From Chloroflexota bacterium (GTDB lineage: Bacteria > Chloroflexota > Dormibacteria > Dormibacterales > Dormibacteraceae): a stretch of 38,099 bases of DNA. The notes under the pieces were generated by a model, which worked only from the letters and a program-made list of their open reading frames with translations, searched no databases and was not told the origin of the DNA. The translations under genes were made by a program, and so were the position numbers. Numbering within the stretch: position 1 is the stretch's first letter; each line of letters begins with the position of its first letter. Shown piece after piece: positions 25,583-36,249 of this stretch. The stretch covers positions 1-38,099 of the forward strand of contig VBHN01000184.1 of NCBI GenBank assembly GCA_005881155.1, written 5' to 3'.

Positions 25583-27008
25583 CTAGGCGTTCCAGGAGTG
25601 AATTGAGCACCGGGTAGAGGCCCTCGGCCGAGCGCACGGCACTGGCGTCGAGGCCCCACTCGCGCTTTGTCAGCAGGAACGGGTGGAGCTGCTCGCCGCC
25701 CGCCGAACCATGACCGCCCACCTGGTTCTCGAAGTTGACCTGGCGCCCGTCCCGGTAGCGGCCGAAGACGACCAGGTCGCCGGAGTTGGGGAAGGAGTTC
25801 AGGCGCTGGAGCTGGGCGGTCAGGACCCCCGGCTCGTCGAGGCGGGAGAGGAACTCGCGGGCCTCCGGACCCAGCGGGAAGCTCTTCTCGCCGGTGAGGA
25901 GGCGACCCACCTCTCCGTCCTTTACAAGCACGCAGTCGACCCGGTCGAGGCCGGCGACGCGGGCCACCAGCGACGGGAAGCGCCGCTCGATCTCGGCCAG
26001 CTCCAGGCGGCCGGGCAGGTCGGTGAAGTAGACGTGCGCGAGACCGCCCGAGTAGGTGATGGCGACCTTCCCGGCCGGCGGCTCTGAGCTGGCCGGGTGT
26101 CTGCCGCCCCGATGCTCGGTGACCTCCTGGTCCGGCAGCCACTCGGCGACCAGCTCTCCGAGGGTGCGGCCGTCGTTCGCGTTGAACGGTTCGCACTCGA
26201 CCTGGCCGTGGTCCGAGAGAACGACCAGCTCGTAGCGGACGTCGGGATTGTCGAGCCGCGCCTGCGCCACCCAGCGAACTGTGCTGTCGAGGTAACGGAG
26301 GATGCGCCGGGCCCACTCGTCACCGGGACCGAAAGCGTGGGCGGCCTCGTCGAACGTGTAAAAGCAGGAATAGATCACGGGCAGGCCCTCGGCCATCGCC
26401 TGCCGGGTTGCGAAGCGCGTCAGGTGGTGCACGACGCACTCGTGGAAGAGGTCCGCGAAGACGTAGGCCTGGCTCGCCCGCCGCCTGGCCAGTCGCGCCC
26501 CCGCGTACCTGGCCAGGATCCCGAAGCCTGCGCGGCCCGCATGTCGCAGCCAGTGGTAGACGACGACCGGGTTGGTCAGGAAGGGGACGATCACGCGCCG
26601 GTCCGGGTGCTGCTCGTGATGCTCCGTGTAAGCCGGTCCGAAGCGGTCGTCCGCGCCGGCCCGGTAAAGGGCTGCGATGCACGCACCTCCCGTGGTCAGC
26701 GGCCGCCGGCCCTTGAAGTAGCGCTCTGCGACCAGCTCGAAGGTCCCGCCGGCTCCGAAGCCGATGACCGCGCCCAGCTCCTTGTCCCACCAGCGATAGG
26801 AGGGAATGTTCGAGCTGTCGCCGTAGAGGATCCCCGCCTGCGCGAACGGTGTCGTGGACGGCACTCCGCAGCGGTACGGCTGCGCCTGGTAGCCCTCCTC
26901 CGCCAACAGCTTGGCGACGAAGGGCATCGCGCCGGCGGCGACGGCCCGCTCCAGGAGCGCGTGGCTGACGCCGTCGAGGTGGAGGATGACCAGGCCCCGA
27001 CGACTCAT
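25554..27008 (-). CDS. Alkaline phosphatase/nucleotide pyrophosphatase superfamily protein
   Basis: MSRRGLVILHLDGVSHALLERAVAAGAMPFVAKLL...GVPSTTPFAQAGILYG...YELVVLSDHGQVE. Confidence 0.8.
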   Translation of the reverse strand: MSRRGLVILHLDGVSHALLERAVAAGAMPFVAKLLAEEGYQAQPYRCGVPSTTPFAQAGILYGDSSNIPSYRWWDKELGAVIGFGAGGTFELVAERYFKGRRPLTTGGACIAALYRAGADDRFGPAYTEHHEQHPDRRVIVPFLTNPVVVYHWLRHAGRAGFGILARYAGARLARRRASQAYVFADLFHECVVHHLTRFATRQAMAEGLPVIYSCFYTFDEAAHAFGPGDEWARRILRYLDSTVRWVAQARLDNPDVRYELVVLSDHGQVECEPFNANDGRTLGELVAEWLPDQEVTEHRGGRHPASSEPPAGKVAITYSGGLAHVYFTDLPGRLELAEIERRFPSLVARVAGLDRVDCVLVKDGEVGRLLTGEKSFPLGPEAREFLSRLDEPGVLTAQLQRLNSFPNSGDLVVFGRYRDGRQVNFENQVGGHGSAGGEQLHPFLLTKREWGLDASAVRSAEGLYPVLNSLLERLASPGISSSG

Positions 27009-27031
27009 CCTCGGCCTACCCGACCTGCCGC

Positions 27032-28429
27032 TCAGCCGGAGGTCGATCCGCCCTCGAGGCCGGGCTCGACCATGGTCGCCGGGTCCAGCACCTTGTCGAG
27101 GGTCGCCTCGTCGAGCCCCTTCTCGCGGGCCAGCTCGCGGATCGTTCTGCCCGACCTTCCGGCCTCCTTGGCGATCCTGGCTGCCTCGTCGTAGCCGAGG
27201 ACCGGCGCCAGCGCCGTCGCCAGCATGAGGCCCTTCTCAACCGTTTCCGGGCCGCGCGCCGTGGCCTCGATGCCGTCCACACAGCGGGCGGCGAAGTTGT
27301 TGGCGGAATTCGTCAAGAGGGAGATGGACTCCAGCGCCGTGACGCCGCCCAAGGGCATCATCACGTTGAGCTCGAAAAAGCTGCCCGACTGGCCGCAGAG
27401 GGTCACCGTCAGGTCATTGCCGATGACGCGGGCGCAGGCCATGGTCAACGACTCGACGATGACGGGGTTGACCTTGCCGGGCATGATGCTGCTGCCCGGC
27501 TGCACCTCGGGCAGGTTCAGCTCCCCGATCCCGGCTCGCGGGCCGCTGCCCATCAGCCGGAGGTCACCGGCGATCTTCCAGAGGCTGACCGCGATCGTCT
27601 TGAGGCGGGCGTGGGCCGAGACGAGCGCGTCCAGCGTCGCCTGGGCGTGGAAGTGGTTGGAGCTCTCGCGGAGGGCGAGGCCCGTCGCCCGCGACAGCCG
27701 CTCACAAACCCGGGCGGCGAACTCGGGGTGGGAATTGATGCCGGTGCCCACGGCGGTCCCGCCCAGGGCCACCTCGGCCAGGTCCGCCAGCGCCTGCTCG
27801 GCGCGGCGCTCGCTCTCCTCCAGCTGACCCGCGTAGCCCTTGAACTCCTGGCCGAGGCGGATCGGCGTCGCGTCCGGCAGGTGCGTCCGTCCCGTCTTGA
27901 TGATGGGCATGACCTGTTCGGCCTTGGTGTCCAGCGACAGCTGCAGCCGCCCCAGGGCGGGCCGGAGCTCCTATTTGATCACCAGCCCGGAGGAAAGGTG
28001 GATGGCGGTCGGGATGACGTCGTTGGAGGACTGGCACTTGTTGACGTGGTCGTTGGGATGGACCTCGCCGTCGCCCAGGATCTGGTTGGCGCGGGTTGCG
28101 ATCACCTCGTTGGCGTTGGTGTTGGTCGAGGTGCCCGAGCCCGTCTGGTAGATGTCGATCGGGAACTCGGCGTCCCATCTGCCCTCGGCCACCTCGCCGG
28201 CTGCCTGCGCGATGGCCCGCGCCAGCTCGGGCGGGATCAGTCCCAACTCGCCGTTGACCTCGGCCGCAGCCTGCTTGATCAGCCCGAGGGCCCGAATGAA
28301 GCGGCGCGGGAAGCGGATGCCCGAGATCGGGAAGTTCTGAACGGCGCGCATCGTCGAGGCGCCATAGAGCGCATCGGCCGGGACCTTCATCTCGCCCATC
28401 GAGTCCTTCACGGTTCGGCTGTCTGCCAC
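27032..28429 (-). pseudogene. fumC: Class II fumarase, interrupted by in-frame TAG at 27971-27973
   Basis: [37 protein letters not shown]...[14 protein letters not shown]...[64 protein letters not shown]...GSSIMPGKVNPV; both halves in one frame. Confidence 0.9.
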
Positions 28430-28453
28430 GAAGGGAAAGTCTAGGAAGTTCGC

Positions 28454-28948
28454 CTAGGCGGTCTCGAAATCGGTCAGGAGCTCACGATCGTGCGGGTAGG
28501 TCAGCCGCTCCCTGGCTTCCGGGACCGTCAGCCAGAGCAGCCGGTCCACCTCGTCCGAAGGGACGAAGCGTCCCGACTCGGGGTGCATCAGCCAGTAGCT
28601 GACCACCTTCGGGCGGCCGCGCCGGTCGACGTACTCGGACCTGCCCAGGGGCCGGACCAGGCTCGCCCGCCAGCCTGTCTCCTCGGCCACCTCCCTGATC
28701 GCCGCCGCCTCCAGCGTCTCCCCCTGGTGGAGCTTCCCCTTCGGGAAGCTCCAGTCGTCGTAGGCCGGCCGGTGGACGACGGCCACCTCGCTGCGGCCAT
28801 CCGGCCCGAGCCGCGCCAGGACGCCGCCCGCCGCGCGGACGATCTCCGGTTGCGCTATCCGCTCAGCCCATCCACTCGCGCAGCCGCTTGCTCTCGAGTG
28901 CCGCCCATGCCTTGCGCCACTTCGCGCGCGACTCCTCGGCAGCCACAC
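28454..28948 (-). CDS. NUDIX hydrolase
   Basis: GKLHQGETLEAAAIREVAEETGW (NUDIX box); GTG at 28948 is the ORF start but homology-like sequence starts near 28860, so start is uncertain. Confidence 0.82.
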   Translation of the reverse strand: MWLPRSRARSGARHGRHSRASGCASGWAERIAQPEIVRAAGGVLARLGPDGRSEVAVVHRPAYDDWSFPKGKLHQGETLEAAAIREVAEETGWRASLVRPLGRSEYVDRRGRPKVVSYWLMHPESGRFVPSDEVDRLLWLTVPEARERLTYPHDRELLTDFETA

Positions 28949-30338
28949 GCTCCATTGCCGCCAGCTGTCCGGCTACGAAGCTGCGCCGGCCAGAGGTATT
29001 CAATCCCCGCAGCCAGGCCTCGGCGGTGACGCTGTCCTGGTGGTCGCCGAGCACCGTCTGCAGCTCGGCGGCGGCCTTGGCGAATTGTGCGGCCGGCTTG
29101 CCGACCACCGGGGCGACGGCCTCGGCCGCGTACCGAGCCCGCTTGGCGAGGATGCGGACCCGGTGCAGCTCGGCGTCGGCCGGCTCTCCGGGCAGCGCCT
29201 GGACGGCCTTGCGGAGCTTCCGCCAGGGGCGGCGCGCAAGCTCGCCGGCGACCTGCTCGGCAGCCATCGTCGCCACCTCGTTCAGAGGCGGAAGGCGTGC
29301 CAGCTGCACCAACCGGTCGAGGAGGTCCAGGTAGCGCTCGGAGTCCATCAGCGCCAGCGCCGCGACGCGCTTGCTCGCGATCTCCTCTTCGAGCCTGCGG
29401 ACAAGCTCGCCCGCCAGCCGCCTGTCGCCCGGCGGAAGCGCCTCGGCGCGACCTCGCAGCCGCTCCTCGAGCACCTCGCCGTCGCGGACCGCTCCCAGCG
29501 CTCCGCCCAAAGCCTTGAGGTCCTCGCTCAGCGACCCCAACGCCTCGACGTCGAGGAGCTTGGCGAAGGTTCGCAGGTTGGAGCGCAGCCGGCGGACGGC
29601 GACGCGGGCCTGGTGGACGTGCTCGGGGTCGCTGCCCAGCCTGACTCCCGGGTCGTGGCGGAGCAGGGCGGCGACCGATTCCTGGACCGCGTGCGCCAGC
29701 AGCTCGCCGGCCGTCGCACCAGTCGACACCGGTCGCGGATCCACCTCCGGAGGCGCGGCGGCCCGCGGCCCGAGAGCGCGGACGTGCTTCGGCGTCCCGT
29801 CCGTCGCTCCCGCGCCCCCTTCTTCGAGCCGGCGCCGGAGTGGTTCCAGCAGCTCGTCGCCGGCCTCCGCGAGCTCGATCTCGATCTCCCGGAAACGGCC
29901 CGCCACCCGGCGGCCCTCGAGCACGGTCACCTCGTCGTCGACGACCTCCGCCAGCTTTCTGCCTTTCGCTCTCAGCCGCGTGATGCGCCTGCGGGTCGAG
30001 AGGCGGGCCACGGGCTCGAGTGGCGCGTGTCGGACGTAGGCCCGGACCACCGCCAGAGCGGCGGCTGGGGCCTTCCCGGCGCCGCCGGGAAAGGTCAGCT
30101 CGGTCCGTTCCAGCAAGGGCCCCGTCGCCGAGGTCGGGAGCTTCAGCGTCCAGCCCTCGCCGGAGCGGTGGCGAAGGCTGCACCCCCAACGGGCCAGCCG
30201 CAGGTCCGGGGTGTCGTGGTAGATGGTCTGCATCCGTACGAACTCCGGCTGTTCGGCCTCCACGCCGGGCAGGATCCCGTCGAGATCGGGCAGCTGGAAC
30301 CCCGGCCCGGCCGAGAGCTTGAGCTCGCGCTCAACCAT
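28863..30338 (-). CDS. CYTH-CHAD domain protein (triphosphate tunnel enzyme plus polyphosphate-associated helical domain)
   Basis: MVERELKLSAGPGFQLPDL...YHDTPDLRLARWGCSLRHRSGEGWTLKLP (CYTH); HQARVAVRRLRSNLRTFAKLLD...HRVRILAKRARYAAEAV (CHAD). Confidence 0.9.
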   Translation of the reverse strand: MVERELKLSAGPGFQLPDLDGILPGVEAEQPEFVRMQTIYHDTPDLRLARWGCSLRHRSGEGWTLKLPTSATGPLLERTELTFPGGAGKAPAAALAVVRAYVRHAPLEPVARLSTRRRITRLRAKGRKLAEVVDDEVTVLEGRRVAGRFREIEIELAEAGDELLEPLRRRLEEGGAGATDGTPKHVRALGPRAAAPPEVDPRPVSTGATAGELLAHAVQESVAALLRHDPGVRLGSDPEHVHQARVAVRRLRSNLRTFAKLLDVEALGSLSEDLKALGGALGAVRDGEVLEERLRGRAEALPPGDRRLAGELVRRLEEEIASKRVAALALMDSERYLDLLDRLVQLARLPPLNEVATMAAEQVAGELARRPWRKLRKAVQALPGEPADAELHRVRILAKRARYAAEAVAPVVGKPAAQFAKAAAELQTVLGDHQDSVTAEAWLRGLNTSGRRSFVAGQLAAMERVAAEESRAKWRKAWAALESKRLREWMG

Positions 30339-30349
30339 GGCGGCCCTGG

Positions 30350-32437
30350 CTAATCAACGCCGCCGGCGGCTCGCTCTCGTGCCTGCTCCATGAGGATCTG
30401 CTGGGAGTTGACGCCCGCCTTGGTCGGGACCTTGGTCCAGCCGCCGTCGGCGCCCAGCTCCCAGGCCAGGACGTCATCCTCCAGCGAGATCTCCAGCATC
30501 TCTTCGAGGCGGGCGCAGAGGCCGGCCTCGAAGACGGGGACGACGGCCTCGACGCGCCGGTCGAGGTTGCGCTCCATCAGGTCGGCCGACCCGAGGTAGA
30601 AGTTCACGCCGCGCTTCTCATTGCCGAAGCGAAACAACCGGGAGTGCTCCAGGAAGTGGCCGACCAGGGAGCGCACGCGGATCGTCTCCGAGAGGCCGGG
30701 CACGCCCGGCCGGAGGCAGCAGATGCCACGCACGATGAGGTCGATCTCGGCTCCTCCCGCCGACGCCCGGTAGAGCGCCTCGATGATCTCCGGGTCGACC
30801 AGGTTGTTGACCTTGATCACGATCCGGCCCTTGGGGCCCCTGCCCTCGCGGTCGATCAGCTCCAGGATGCTCGAGCGCAGGGTGGTCGGAGCGACCAACA
30901 GCCGGCGGTACTTGCGCTGCCGGCTGTACCCGGTCAGGAGGTTGAACAGCTCGCTGACGTCGTGCCCGAGCTCGGGATCCCTGGAGAGCAGGCCCAGGTC
31001 CTCGTAGACGTTGGCCGTGGTGGGGTTGTAGTTGCCGGTCCCGATGTGGACGTAGTGGCGGATCCCACTGCCCTCCTGGCGCACGACCAGGCTGACCTTG
31101 GCGTGGGTCTTCAGCCCGACCAGCCCGTAGACGACGTGGACGCCGGCCTCCTCCAGCGCCTGGGCCCACTCGATGTTCGCCTGCTCGTCGCCGCGCGCCT
31201 TCAACTCGACCAGCGCCACCACCTGCTTGCCCAGCTCGGCGGCGTGCACGAGCGCCTTGGCGATCGGGCTGGCGGCCGAGGTCCGGTAGAGCGTCTGCTT
31301 GATGGCCAGCACCTTCGGGTCCCGGGAGGCCTGGTCGATGAGGGCTTCGACCGAGGTCGTGAAGGAGTCGTAGGGGTGCTGGACGAGCAACTCACCGCCG
31401 CGTATCACCGAGAAGATGCCGGCCGGCTCGGCGTGCGTGCCGCGCAGCCGGGCCTGCGTCACGGGGGTCCAGGGCGATGACTTGAGGTCGGGCCGGTCGA
31501 GCTCGTAGAGGGCTCCGAGCCCTCCCAGGTCGAGCAGGCCGGGCACCTCGTAGACGTCCTGCCAGCCCAGCTCGAGCTCGCGAACGAGGAGATCCCGGAT
31601 GGCCTCCGGGAGGGCGGGATCCACCTCCACCCGGACCGCCCGGCCCTGGCGGCGCCGGCGCCGGAGCTCGGTCTGGACGGCCGAGAGGAGGTCCTCCGCC
31701 TCGCTCTCGACCAGGTCGAGGTCGGCGTCGCGGGTGATCCGGAAAGCATGGTGATCGACCAGCTCCATACCCGGGAAGAGGGACTGCAGGTTGAAGGCGA
31801 TCAGCTGCTCCAGGGGTAGGAACCCGGCGCCGTCGGGCAGCTCCGTGAAACGCGGCAGCAGAGGCGGGACCTTGACCCGCGCGAAGCGCTCGACCCGGCG
31901 CAGCGGATCGCGGACGATCACGGCCAGGTTCAGGGAGAGGCGGGGGATGTAGGGGAAGGGATGTGCCGGGTCGACCGCGAGGGGGGTCAGGACCGGGAAG
32001 ATGTGGCGCCGAAACTCGGCCGCCAGGTGCTTCCGCTGGTCCTTGGTCAGCGAGTCCGCGTCGCGGATCCGGACCCCCGCCGCGTCGAGCCCCGGCAGCA
32101 GCTCCTGGTTGAAGAGCCGCATCTGACGGTCGATCAGCCCCTCCACGCGGCGGCGGATCGCGCGCAGCTGGTCGGCCGGGCTCATGCCGTCGGGCGCGGT
32201 CGTCGGCACCGCCGCCAGCACCTGCTCCTGGAGGCCGGCGACGCGGATCTGGAAGAAGTCGTCCACGTTGTTCGAGAAGATGGCCAGGAAATGGACCCGC
32301 TCCAGCAGCGGCAGCCGGCGGTCCTCCGCAATTGCCAGCACCCTCTCGTCGAAGTCGAGCCGGGAAAGCTCGCGGTTGAGGTAGGGAGGTGGCTCGCGGT
32401 CGCCGATCGTCTGCAGAGCTAGCTGGGCGCGGGCCAC
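30350..32437 (-). CDS. ppk1: Polyphosphate kinase 1
   Basis: YLNRELSRLDFDERVLAIAEDRRLPLLERVHFLAIFSNNVDDFFQIRVAGL; LKTHAKVSLVVRQE...YVHIGTGNYNPTTANVYEDLGLLS; GTG start. Confidence 0.96.
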   Translation of the reverse strand: MARAQLALQTIGDREPPPYLNRELSRLDFDERVLAIAEDRRLPLLERVHFLAIFSNNVDDFFQIRVAGLQEQVLAAVPTTAPDGMSPADQLRAIRRRVEGLIDRQMRLFNQELLPGLDAAGVRIRDADSLTKDQRKHLAAEFRRHIFPVLTPLAVDPAHPFPYIPRLSLNLAVIVRDPLRRVERFARVKVPPLLPRFTELPDGAGFLPLEQLIAFNLQSLFPGMELVDHHAFRITRDADLDLVESEAEDLLSAVQTELRRRRRQGRAVRVEVDPALPEAIRDLLVRELELGWQDVYEVPGLLDLGGLGALYELDRPDLKSSPWTPVTQARLRGTHAEPAGIFSVIRGGELLVQHPYDSFTTSVEALIDQASRDPKVLAIKQTLYRTSAASPIAKALVHAAELGKQVVALVELKARGDEQANIEWAQALEEAGVHVVYGLVGLKTHAKVSLVVRQEGSGIRHYVHIGTGNYNPTTANVYEDLGLLSRDPELGHDVSELFNLLTGYSRQRKYRRLLVAPTTLRSSILELIDREGRGPKGRIVIKVNNLVDPEIIEALYRASAGGAEIDLIVRGICCLRPGVPGLSETIRVRSLVGHFLEHSRLFRFGNEKRGVNFYLGSADLMERNLDRRVEAVVPVFEAGLCARLEEMLEISLEDDVLAWELGADGGWTKVPTKAGVNSQQILMEQARERAAGGVD

Positions 32438-32467
32438 GAAAGGATGCTACCGCCCTATTCTCGCCCG
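32438..32467. promoter_or_regulatory. 30-bp divergent ppk1/ppx spacer with mirrored leaderless-type -10 boxes
   Basis: Plus: TATTCT (32456-32461)+6 nt+GTG 32468. Minus: TAGCAT (32449-32444)+6 nt+GTG 32437. Confidence 0.5.
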
Positions 32468-33406
32468 GTGAGGTTGGCGGCGGTCGATGTCGGCAGCAAC
32501 ACCGTCCACCTGTTGGTGGCCGAGGTCGGTGGCGCCCGGCCGGAGCCGGTCGCGCACTTCGTGGAGATGCCGGCGTTGGGCGCCGAAGTCGACCGCACGG
32601 GTCGGATCGGTCCGGTCAAGACTGAGGAGACGATCGCGGCTCTGCGCTCCGTGATCGGCCAGGCCCGCGAGGTTGGCTTCGAGCACCTCCTGGCCGGCGC
32701 GACGGAGGCCGTGCGCAAGGCCGAGGACGGCGCTGATTTCCTGGCTCGGGCCAGCGAGGCGATCGGTGTCCCGCTGCGGCTGATCTCTCCACAGCGGGAG
32801 GCGGAGCTCGATTTCCTCGGCGTGGCCGCTCGCCACGCCTCGCGCCGGCAGTGGCTGATGGGCGATCTCGGAGGCGGCAGCACGGAGCTGGTGGTCGCCC
32901 GGGGCGGGCGGATCGAGACCTGGCGCACGCTGCCGATCGGCTCCGGGGTGCTGGCTTCGCGATATTTGAGCGACCCGCCCCGGCCGGGGGAGCGGGAGGC
33001 GCTTCGCAAGGAGGCCGTCTCTGGGTTGAGCCAGGCGCCGGAATGCGAGCCGGCCAAGCTCGTCTTCACCGGCGGCACGGCCGCCAACCTTCCTCGCATC
33101 CTGTCCCCGAAGCGACCGCCGCAGGTGCTCACGACCCAGACCCTGCTGCGCGCCGAGCAGACCCTGGACTCCGAGCCCGCGGCGGTCCTCGAAGGGCGCT
33201 TCCGGCTCGAGCCGGGCCGGGTGCAGGCGCTCCGGGCGGGCGTTGAGGTGCTCCTGCTGCTCCTCGACTGGGCCGGCCAGGACCGGCTGCACGTCTCCGT
33301 CGAAGGCCTCCGCCAGGGCATGGTGCAGGCGTACCTCGAGAAGGGAGAGGACTGGTGGCGCGAAGGAACTGTCTTGGTGTCACAAGCGATCGGACGGCGG
33401 GGCTAA
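32468..33406 (+). CDS. ppx: Exopolyphosphatase (Ppx/GppA family)
   Basis: MRLAAVDVGSNTVHLLVAEV...LMGDLGGGSTELVVARGGRI; GTG start gives canonical Ppx N-terminus. Confidence 0.93.
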   Translation: MRLAAVDVGSNTVHLLVAEVGGARPEPVAHFVEMPALGAEVDRTGRIGPVKTEETIAALRSVIGQAREVGFEHLLAGATEAVRKAEDGADFLARASEAIGVPLRLISPQREAELDFLGVAARHASRRQWLMGDLGGGSTELVVARGGRIETWRTLPIGSGVLASRYLSDPPRPGEREALRKEAVSGLSQAPECEPAKLVFTGGTAANLPRILSPKRPPQVLTTQTLLRAEQTLDSEPAAVLEGRFRLEPGRVQALRAGVEVLLLLLDWAGQDRLHVSVEGLRQGMVQAYLEKGEDWWREGTVLVSQAIGRRG

Positions 33407-33415
33407 GAGGTTCGA

Positions 33416-34321
33416 ATGGACGCCGTCCTGGAAACCCATGACCTCTCCAAGTCATACGGCTCTCGCCCGGCGGTCAAGAAGCTCAACCTGAGCGTCGGCC
33501 AGGGCGAGATCTTCGGCTTTCTCGGTCCCAACGGCGCCGGCAAGACGACCACCATCCGGATGGCGTTGGGGCTGATCCGGCCCAGCGGCGGAACTGTCGA
33601 GGTGCTCGGCCAGGATGTCGCCAGGCACGGGGATCGGGTCCTGCCGCGGGTCGGCGCCCTCGTCGAATCCCCCGCCCTTTACCTCTACATGTCGGGCCGC
33701 GACAACCTGAAGGCGGTTGGCGACCTCCTCGGAGGCGTGCCCTCGCGGCGCATCGATGAAGTCCTCGAGCTGGTCGGACTGTCCGGCCGGCAGCGGGACC
33801 GGGTCAAGACCTACTCGATGGGCATGAAGCAGCGGCTGGGCCTCGCCATCGCTCTGCTCCACGACCCCGACCTCCTGATCCTCGACGAACCCGCAAACGG
33901 GCTCGACCCGGCGGGCATCGTGGAGATGCGCGACCTGCTCCGCGGGCTGGCGGCGGAAGGCAAGACCGTCTTCGTCTCAAGCCACGTCCTCGCCGAGGTC
34001 CAGCAGATCTGCGGCCGGGTGGCGATCATCAACCTCGGCGAGCTGGTCAAGGTGGCGCGGGTGGCAGAGCTGCTGGAGTCCCAAGGCGAGTTCGTGGTCT
34101 TGGTCGAGAACGCCGAGGCGGTGCTCGAGCTGCTCCAGCGCCAGGACTGGGGACGCAGCGCCCGGATGGACGGTGGCAGCCTCATCTGCTCCTCTCCGAC
34201 GGGGCGCGGCCGCGACCTCGCCCGCTTCCTGGCCGGCGCCGGCCACTGGCCAGACTCCCTGGCCGAGCGACACCAGGATCTCGAGGACATCTTCCTGAGC
34301 CTCACCGGGGGAGATCGATGA
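33416..34321 (+). CDS. ABC transporter ATP-binding protein
   Basis: Walker A GPNGAGKTTTIRM, signature YSMGMKQRLGLA, Walker B DLLILDEPANGLDPAG. Confidence 0.95.
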   Translation: MDAVLETHDLSKSYGSRPAVKKLNLSVGQGEIFGFLGPNGAGKTTTIRMALGLIRPSGGTVEVLGQDVARHGDRVLPRVGALVESPALYLYMSGRDNLKAVGDLLGGVPSRRIDEVLELVGLSGRQRDRVKTYSMGMKQRLGLAIALLHDPDLLILDEPANGLDPAGIVEMRDLLRGLAAEGKTVFVSSHVLAEVQQICGRVAIINLGELVKVARVAELLESQGEFVVLVENAEAVLELLQRQDWGRSARMDGGSLICSSPTGRGRDLARFLAGAGHWPDSLAERHQDLEDIFLSLTGGDR

Positions 34322-35235
34322 GCGCCGACACGGCCTCCGTTCGCAGCGTCCCGGCCGAGGCGCTGAGGTCGCCAGGGCCGAGCTTCCTCGGGGTGGTTCG
34401 CGGCGAGCTGTTGAAGCTGAGCCGCCAGCGCGCGCTCTGGGCGCTGCTCGCCGGCGGGACCCTGCTCCTGGTCGTGACCGGGCTCGCCCTGCTCACCACC
34501 GGCGACCTGGAGACCCGCTACAAGGCCAGCCACGAATCCTTCTTCGCCAACACCTTCGACATCCTGGGCGCGCTCTTCAACACCGGCTCCGGGATCGTCC
34601 TGCTCCTCTCCGCGGCGCGGCTCTTCGGGATGGAGTACAGCGGCGGGACGATCCGGATCCTGCTCGCGCGGGGAGTCGGGCGGCTGCAGCTCTACCTCGC
34701 CAAGCTGGTCGCCCTGGCGGTCCTCGGAGCAGGACTGCTGGTGGGCTTCACGGCCATCGCCGGCGCGATGATCGCGATCGCGATCCAGTCCTGGACCGGG
34801 TCGATCGGCGGTCTCACGTCGCTGCCGCCGGTCAGCGTCGAGCTGCTGAAGGTGATTCTCCTGGTGGCCCTGGTGAGCGTGGGCGTAACCGTGCTGCTGG
34901 GCTCGACCGCCGCCATCCTCGGCCGTTCGCTCTCCTTCGGGATGGCCGTGGCGATGGGATTCTTCCCGGCGGACAACTTCGGAACCTTGATCCTCTTCAT
35001 CCTCCAGCGAGTCACGCACAACGACGCCATCCTGAAGGTCAGCGCCTACTTGCTGGGTCCCAACCTCAACGTCCTGGTCTCGCTGCTGGAGCCCGGTCTC
35101 AAGCTGCGCCCGATCTTCGCCTCACCGCTCGTGACCGTCAGTGCCGCCCACGCCTGGACCGTGGTCGGTGTCTACTCCGCGGTGTTCTTGGCCGGCTCCG
35201 TCCTCCTGCTCGTTCGCCGAGACGTGCTCGAGTAG
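34318..35235 (+). CDS. ABC transporter permease (ABC-2 type)
   Basis: 6-TM pattern, ATGA overlap with ATPase gene; MEYSGGTIRILLARGVGRLQLYLAKL. Confidence 0.88.
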   Translation: MSADTASVRSVPAEALRSPGPSFLGVVRGELLKLSRQRALWALLAGGTLLLVVTGLALLTTGDLETRYKASHESFFANTFDILGALFNTGSGIVLLLSAARLFGMEYSGGTIRILLARGVGRLQLYLAKLVALAVLGAGLLVGFTAIAGAMIAIAIQSWTGSIGGLTSLPPVSVELLKVILLVALVSVGVTVLLGSTAAILGRSLSFGMAVAMGFFPADNFGTLILFILQRVTHNDAILKVSAYLLGPNLNVLVSLLEPGLKLRPIFASPLVTVSAAHAWTVVGVYSAVFLAGSVLLLVRRDVLE

Positions 35236-35241
35236 CGTCCT

Positions 35242-36241
<1,000 letters not shown>

Positions 36242-36249
<8 letters not shown>

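Noticed and set aside
27971-27973. Stop-codon reassignment (TAG as sense) to explain fumC
   Set aside because: TAG is used as the natural terminator of several intact genes in the window (MFS, yggT, CAP, LysE), so wholesale reassignment is unlikely.
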